This document shows, piece after piece, positions 59,740 to 64,000 of a stretch of 64,000 nucleotides of DNA (within the stretch, counting starts at the first letter, position 1; every line of letters starts with the position of its first letter). A model generated the notes under the pieces. It was not told the DNA's origin and ran no database searches. It saw nothing but the letters and a program-made list of their open reading frames with translations. The stretch comes from an uncultured Oscillospiraceae bacterium. Lineage in GTDB: Bacteria > Bacillota > Clostridia > Oscillospirales > Oscillospiraceae. The position numbers and the translations under genes were made by a program. The stretch is from assembly GCA_934572335.1 (NCBI GenBank), contig CAKTKU010000004.1:62001-126000 (forward strand). Direction: 5' to 3'.

Positions 59740-60721
59740 AAGGACCGTGCTCCCACTGCTGCTGACCGCGGCGCTCGCCGCCGCGTTGGTGAGTATCTGC
59801 ATGGGGAGTGTGAGTGTTTCACTGGCCGACATATACGCCGCGCTCACAGGCACTGCGCCCGGCACGGTCGAGACGCATATCGTGCTGTACGCGCGTCTGC
59901 CGCGCACCTGCGGGTGTCTGCTCGCCGGTGCTGCGCTCGCGGTGTCCGGCGCTGTGATCCAATCCGTTCTCTCAAACCCGCTTGCCGCGCCCAACATCAT
60001 TGGGGTAAATTCCGGGGCTGGAATGGCCGTGGTAATATGCGCCGCGCTTTTCCCCCGTCACGCCGCTCTATACCCTGTTTTCGCCTTTGCGGGCGCGTTT
60101 CTGGGTGTTCTTCTGGTGCTGTTCATTGCTGAAAAGACCGGCGCATCAAGGATAACACTTGTGCTCTCCGGCGTTGCCGTGAGCAGCGTATTCTCCGCTG
60201 TAACAGACGGCGTTATAACCTTTGTGCCGGATGTTCTCACAGGATATTCGGATTTTCGCATAGGCGGATTTTCAAATCTGGCAATGAGCCGCGTGATGCC
60301 TGCGCTGTGCGTCATCATTCCCGCACTCATTATTCTTCTCTCGCTCGCAAATGAGCTGGACGTGCTTTCTCTCGGTATGGACACCGCATCCAGTCTTGGG
60401 CTGTCATCGGGCAAGCTGCGTGTTGCCGCGCTGGCGCTTGCCGCCGCGCTCGCCGGTGCGGCTGTCAGCATCGCGGGTCTGCTGGGTTTTGTCGGGCTTA
60501 TTGTGCCGCACATTGTCCGGCGGCTCTTAGGCGAGCACAGTGCACCGCTAATCGTGGGCTCGGCGCTGGCCGGTGCGGCTCTGCTAATACTATGCGACAC
60601 TCTTGCCAGACTGATATTTGCCCCGTATGAACTGCCTGTCGGCATTGTGCTCAGCCTTATAGGCGGACCGTTCTTTATCTGGCTGCTGATGAAGCAGAGA
60701 GGAGGGCGGATACATGATTGA
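59702..60721 (+). CDS. FecCD-family ABC permease
   Basis: 339 residues from an ATG overlapping the SBP gene by 38 bases; a GTG 15 codons later is an alternative. About nine membrane segments, RLPRTCGCLLAGAALAVSGAVIQ and GFVGLIVPHIVRRLLG are the FecCD/BtuC hallmarks. Homodimeric pore for siderophore, haem or corrinoid import. Confidence 0.9.
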   Translation: MKSLQTYYTENNKRTVLPLLLTAALAAALVSICMGSVSVSLADIYAALTGTAPGTVETHIVLYARLPRTCGCLLAGAALAVSGAVIQSVLSNPLAAPNIIGVNSGAGMAVVICAALFPRHAALYPVFAFAGAFLGVLLVLFIAEKTGASRITLVLSGVAVSSVFSAVTDGVITFVPDVLTGYSDFRIGGFSNLAMSRVMPALCVIIPALIILLSLANELDVLSLGMDTASSLGLSSGKLRVAALALAAALAGAAVSIAGLLGFVGLIVPHIVRRLLGEHSAPLIVGSALAGAALLILCDTLARLIFAPYELPVGIVLSLIGGPFFIWLLMKQRGGRIHD

Positions 60722-61478
60722 AGTAAAAGATCTCAGTGTCGGCTATAGTGGAAAATGCATTCTGAGTGGACTTAACATCCGCTTCATGCCCGGTGAGCTT
60801 ACAGTTATCATAGGTCCGAACGGCAGTGGGAAAAGCACGCTCATCCGGACGATCCTTGGCTTGCAGAATAAGCTGGGCGGAGAGATACTGATAGATGGAG
60901 AAAATGCCGACGGCGTTAAGCCAAAGCGCCGCGCACAGCGGATATCATATATGGCGCAGTCGCGCTCGACGCCGAATATAAGCTCGCGCAGTATGGTGCT
61001 GCACGGACGCTTCCCGTATCTGGGCTATCCCCGGCGCTACCGCGCAGAGGATCACATGATCGCCCGCCGCGCCATGGAACGCGCGGGTGCCTCCGAGCTT
61101 GCGGAACGATACCTGCCTGAGCTAAGCGGCGGTCAGCGGCAGAAGGTCTATCTCGCTATGGCTCTGGCACAGGACACCCAGACACTTTTCATGGATGAGC
61201 CCACAACATACCTCGATGCCGAGCACCAGCTGCACGTGATGAATATGGCGCGCAAGCTCGCCGAAGACGGCAGAGCTGTCGTTATGGTGCTGCACGATCT
61301 CTGCATGGCAATGCGCAGCGCCGACAGGGTGCTGCTGCTCAACGGCGGCATAGCGGCTGACGGCAGCCCGGATGAGGTGTATTCAACCGGACTGATCGAC
61401 AGGATATTCAATATAAAGCTCCGCCGTATAATGACGGATGGGGGCTGGCAGTACTACTATGAAAGCAACGGAGGCTGA
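60714..61478 (+). CDS. FecE/BtuD-family ABC ATPase
   Basis: 254 residues, overlapping the permease by eight bases. Walker A GPNGSGKS (34-41), signature LSGGQRQ, Walker B LFMDEPTTYLD and HDLCMAM switch intact. Powers the FecCD-type permease. Followed two bases later by the precorrin-2 dehydrogenase gene. Confidence 0.92.
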   Translation: MIEVKDLSVGYSGKCILSGLNIRFMPGELTVIIGPNGSGKSTLIRTILGLQNKLGGEILIDGENADGVKPKRRAQRISYMAQSRSTPNISSRSMVLHGRFPYLGYPRRYRAEDHMIARRAMERAGASELAERYLPELSGGQRQKVYLAMALAQDTQTLFMDEPTTYLDAEHQLHVMNMARKLAEDGRAVVMVLHDLCMAMRSADRVLLLNGGIAADGSPDEVYSTGLIDRIFNIKLRRIMTDGGWQYYYESNGG

Positions 61479-61480
61479 GC

Positions 61481-62095
61481 ATGGCATACTTTCCTATGTT
61501 TATCGAGCTTGATGGCAAAACAGTGCTCATCGTCGGCGGCGGACAGGTCGCCCGGCGCAAGCTGGAAAAGCTTCTCCCCTACGGCGCGCACATAACCGTG
61601 GCAGCACCGCATATCGATAACGCGCTTATAAAGCTCGGCGCGGACAACTACATAACCTCGCCATTCTCCACGGATATGCTCAATGGCGTTGACATTGTCA
61701 TCGCCGCGACAGATGACCGTGCTGTGAACCGCGAAATATCAGATCTCTGCCGCGAGCGAAAAATTCCTGTAAACGTTGTCGACGACAAGGAGCTATGCTC
61801 ATTCATCTTCCCCGCCCTCGTCAAGCGCGGCAATATGAGCATCGGGATAAGCACCGGCGGGGCAAGCCCAAGCGCCGCGATATGGGCGAAGGAACGCATA
61901 AGCGCCATACTCCCGGACGAGCTTGATTCAATTCTCGTCTACCTAGAGTCCCTGCGTCCCGTCATAAGGGATCTGACGGAGAGCGAGGCGGAACGCCAGA
62001 CGCTCTTCAAAGCGCTGTTTTCCGCCTGTCTTGACCTTGGCCGCCATCTGACGGCGGAAGAGCTGATGAGCATAACCGAGGAGATGAAAAGATGA
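61481..62095 (+). CDS. Precorrin-2 dehydrogenase / sirohydrochlorin ferrochelatase
   Basis: 204 residues. NAD-binding GGGQVARRKLEKLLPYGA (19-36), then the Met8/CysG-N domain with DDKELCSFIFPALVKRGN and GISTGGASPS. It oxidises precorrin-2 and may insert iron to give siroheme, the cofactor needed by the sulfite reductase at 54.9 kb. Its stop overlaps the next start by ATGA. Confidence 0.92.
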   Translation: MAYFPMFIELDGKTVLIVGGGQVARRKLEKLLPYGAHITVAAPHIDNALIKLGADNYITSPFSTDMLNGVDIVIAATDDRAVNREISDLCRERKIPVNVVDDKELCSFIFPALVKRGNMSIGISTGGASPSAAIWAKERISAILPDELDSILVYLESLRPVIRDLTESEAERQTLFKALFSACLDLGRHLTAEELMSITEEMKR

Positions 62096-63585
62096 AAAAT
62101 ATCGGAATGGTAAGCATAGTCGGCGCGGGCTGCGGTAGTGCCGATCTTATAACCGTGCGCGGACTGCGCAGACTTGAGAGTTGTGACGCGGTAATATATG
62201 ACGATCTTATCGATCCCGCCTTATTGGCCGCACTCCCGGCGGGTGCCGAAAAAATATATATGGGCAAGCGAAGCGGGCATCATTCCGCACCGCAGGAGGA
62301 GATAAATGCTGCGCTCATCGCAAAGGCGGCAGAGGGGAAAAAGGTCGTGCGGCTGAAAGGCGGAGACCCGTTTGTGTTCGGGCGCGGCGGCGAAGAGGCG
62401 GAGGCTCTGTTCAAGGCCGGTATCCCCTATGAAGAGATACCGGGTATATCGTCGTCTATTGCCATTCCCGCGTCGGCGGGAATACCCGTGACACACAGGG
62501 GACTGAGCCGCAGCTTTCACGTTATAACCGCCCATACCGCGGACACCGCCGACGGTCTGCCGGACTATATGGATACTCTGGCACAGCTGCCCGGAACGCT
62601 GGTATTCCTGATGGGGCTTTCAAAGCTTGAGCTTATCGCTTCCCGGCTCATCAGCGCGGGTATGCCGCCGCAGACCCTCGCCGCCGTCATATCCGGCGGC
62701 AATTCACCGAATCCCGAGGCGGTGCGCGCGCCGCTTGCGGATATTGCACAAAAAACGCGCCTTGCCGGTGTGAGACCGCCCGCTGTTATAGTCGTCGGTA
62801 AAACCGCCGCGCTTGATTTCTCGTCCACCCTGCCCCAGCCGCTCGCCGGGGTAAAAATCGCGCTGACTGGCACGGACGCTATAAGCGGCAAGCTAGAACC
62901 CCAGCTTGCGGAGCTCGGCGCGGAGGTATACCACGCGCAGCGTTCCGATGTTGTCGAGCTTGAAACCGATTTCGACTTCTCCGTCCTGTCCGGGAAGCAC
63001 TGCACCGTTATCTTCACAAGCGGCAACGGCGTCCGCCTTTTCTTCAAAAAGCTGTATGCCAGCGGTGATATACGAGCGCTCGCTTCTTGCCGCTTTGCTG
63101 TGATAGGCGCGGCAACAAAAAAAGAGCTGCGGAAATACGGGATAACAGCAGATCTCTGCCCGAAGAAATACACCAGCGAGGCGCTCGGGTGGCTTTTGCT
63201 TGAACGCACAGCCCCGGATGAAGAGCTGTACCTCTTCCGCTCGTCACTCGGCTCTCAGGAGCTTTATGACGCTTTGAGTGCAAAGCGCTGTGTGCATGAT
63301 GTGCATCTATACACTCTGCGCTCCGATCCGCTCGTCTCAGAGGCTGCGCGCGGCATGCTTTCAGGCACGGACTACATTTGCTTTTCAAGCGCGAGCGGTG
63401 TGCAGCTGTTTCTTGCTGAGCACAAGCACATCCCCGAAGGTGCCGCATGTGTATGCATCGGCGGTGTGACCGCCGCGGAGCTTGAAAAGCACACTCAAAA
63501 GCCATTCCTGCACGCCACAGATATATCCGCAGAAGGCATCGTCTCTGCAATACTCGCCCACCACGCCGGTGATACCCTGCAATGA
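62092..63585 (+). CDS. Uroporphyrinogen-III C-methyltransferase/synthase fusion (CobA-HemD)
   Basis: 497 residues. Residues 1-245 form the SAM uroporphyrinogen-III methyltransferase (KKVVRLKGGDPFVFGRGGEE, GISSSIAIPASAGIPVTHRG). Residues about 250-497 form HemD, uroporphyrinogen-III synthase. The fusion supplies precorrin-2 from hydroxymethylbilane, and is common in Clostridia. Makes siroheme with the preceding gene. The first loop reads GAGCGSADL in place of the usual GAGPGDPDL. Confidence 0.92.
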   Translation: MKNIGMVSIVGAGCGSADLITVRGLRRLESCDAVIYDDLIDPALLAALPAGAEKIYMGKRSGHHSAPQEEINAALIAKAAEGKKVVRLKGGDPFVFGRGGEEAEALFKAGIPYEEIPGISSSIAIPASAGIPVTHRGLSRSFHVITAHTADTADGLPDYMDTLAQLPGTLVFLMGLSKLELIASRLISAGMPPQTLAAVISGGNSPNPEAVRAPLADIAQKTRLAGVRPPAVIVVGKTAALDFSSTLPQPLAGVKIALTGTDAISGKLEPQLAELGAEVYHAQRSDVVELETDFDFSVLSGKHCTVIFTSGNGVRLFFKKLYASGDIRALASCRFAVIGAATKKELRKYGITADLCPKKYTSEALGWLLLERTAPDEELYLFRSSLGSQELYDALSAKRCVHDVHLYTLRSDPLVSEAARGMLSGTDYICFSSASGVQLFLAEHKHIPEGAACVCIGGVTAAELEKHTQKPFLHATDISAEGIVSAILAHHAGDTLQ

Positions 63586-63606
63586 CGCGATAATTTTTAT
63601 TTTGTG

Positions 63607-63635
63607 TTGAAATATCTGCCTGTGTCGTTTATAAT
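63607..63635 (+). promoter_or_regulatory. glnS promoter
   Basis: TTGAAA, 17-base spacer, TATAAT, 32 bases before the glnS ATG. No T-box fits in this short gap. Confidence 0.75.
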
Positions 63636-63667
63636 ATAAGATATTTGTTTCACAGGAGAAGAGAGTC

Positions 63668-64000
63668 ATGGAAGAAACCGCAAGAAATTTTATTGATTCC
63701 TTTATCATTGAGGACTTGTCCGAGGGAAACCGCTGCTACGGTATGCAGGTGCATACGCGCTTCCCGCCCGAGCCCAACGGCTATCTGCACATCGGTCACT
63801 GCAAGGCGCTGACCATCGACTTCGGCACGGCGGAGCATTTCGGCGGCATCTGCAACCTGCGCATGGACGACACTAACCCCGCCAAGGAGGACAATGAGTT
63901 TGTCGAGGCGATACAGCAGGATATCCACTGGCTTGGCTTTGACTGGGGCGACAGATTCTTCTTTGGCTCGGACTATTTTGAAAAGACCTACGAATACGCC
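63668..64000 (+). CDS. glnS: Glutaminyl-tRNA synthetase (partial, runs off the window)
   Basis: First 111 residues, ATG ten bases after AGGAG. HIGH motif in NGYLHIGH (H41) preceded by PPEP, and NLRMDDTNP, which distinguish GlnRS from GluRS (the class has PPEPNGYLHIGH). Charges tRNA-Gln directly. The remainder lies beyond the window. Confidence 0.92.
   Translation, partial: MEETARNFIDSFIIEDLSEGNRCYGMQVHTRFPPEPNGYLHIGHCKALTIDFGTAEHFGGICNLRMDDTNPAKEDNEFVEAIQQDIHWLGFDWGDRFFFGSDYFEKTYEYA

Noticed and set aside
1..64000. tRNA, rRNA, CRISPR, insertion sequences or prophage
   Set aside because: Looked for cloverleaf tails, repeated spacers, transposase motifs and phage genes on both strands; none seen by eye.

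Overview
The window reads as a chromosomal segment of a spore-forming, high-GC member of the Clostridia, most like the Oscillospiraceae/Ruminococcaceae gut lineages. Evidence: a complete spoIIAA-spoIIAB-sigF sporulation operon, a PdaB-like deacetylase, a valine T-box leader, the two-gene [4Fe-4S] serine dehydratase, CsoR-type copper control, Gram-positive style intrinsic terminators, and strong AGGAGG ribosome-binding sites with many GTG and TTG starts. No rRNA, tRNA, CRISPR array or insertion sequence was seen.

Layout. 0-4.8 kb: an acyltransferase-like gene with a zinc-ribbon membrane protein, then a converging MoxR-ATPase/VWA pair. 4.9-8.8 kb: ftsH, an uncharacterised barrel-like protein and galK. 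8.9-14.4 kb: a family-5 peptide-type ABC transporter (SBP, two permeases, two ATPases), closed by a perfect bidirectional terminator. 14.5-17.4 kb: csoR and a copper P-type ATPase carrying a C-terminal CopZ-like domain, under a promoter overlapped by two CsoR-type palindromes. 17.5-21.1 kb: ridA, sdaAB-sdaAA, a small CDCPAC protein and a PfkB kinase. 21.1-43.7 kb (mostly minus strand): mltG-U32-alaS-HIT; prfC-cyclodeaminase-sirtuin-TagA-tmk; pcrA plus a membrane protein; a GH25 lysozyme on the plus strand; the spoIIA operon; valS with its T-box; and thioredoxin with an unusual flavin reductase.

43.7-63.6 kb is the distinctive part, and looks like an organosulfur locus. One minus-strand operon, divergent from an IclR regulator, encodes a DMT permease, a taurine/sulfonate-type ABC transporter (one SBP, two permeases, two ATPases), a split two-subunit transketolase, and sulfoacetaldehyde acetyltransferase (Xsc). 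Xsc converts sulfoacetaldehyde plus phosphate to acetyl phosphate and sulfite. Next to it lies a sulfite-handling set: LysR regulator, CoA-disulfide reductase with rhodanese domain, siroheme sulfite reductase with built-in ferredoxin clusters, and a YeiH-family exporter. A divergent operon follows with an Fe/corrinoid-type ABC transporter and the siroheme genes (precorrin-2 dehydrogenase, CobA-HemD fusion), which supply the reductase cofactor. No taurine aminotransferase or dehydrogenase is present, so the split transketolase may generate the sulfoacetaldehyde from a sulfonated ketose. That route is an inference. The window ends inside glnS.

Other points of note: the two sulfonate-transporter ATPases have complementary degenerate motifs that should leave one good ATP site; a 17-bp perfect hairpin buries the ribosome-binding site of the exporter gene; and a consensus internal ribosome-binding site lies inside copA ahead of its CopZ-like tail.
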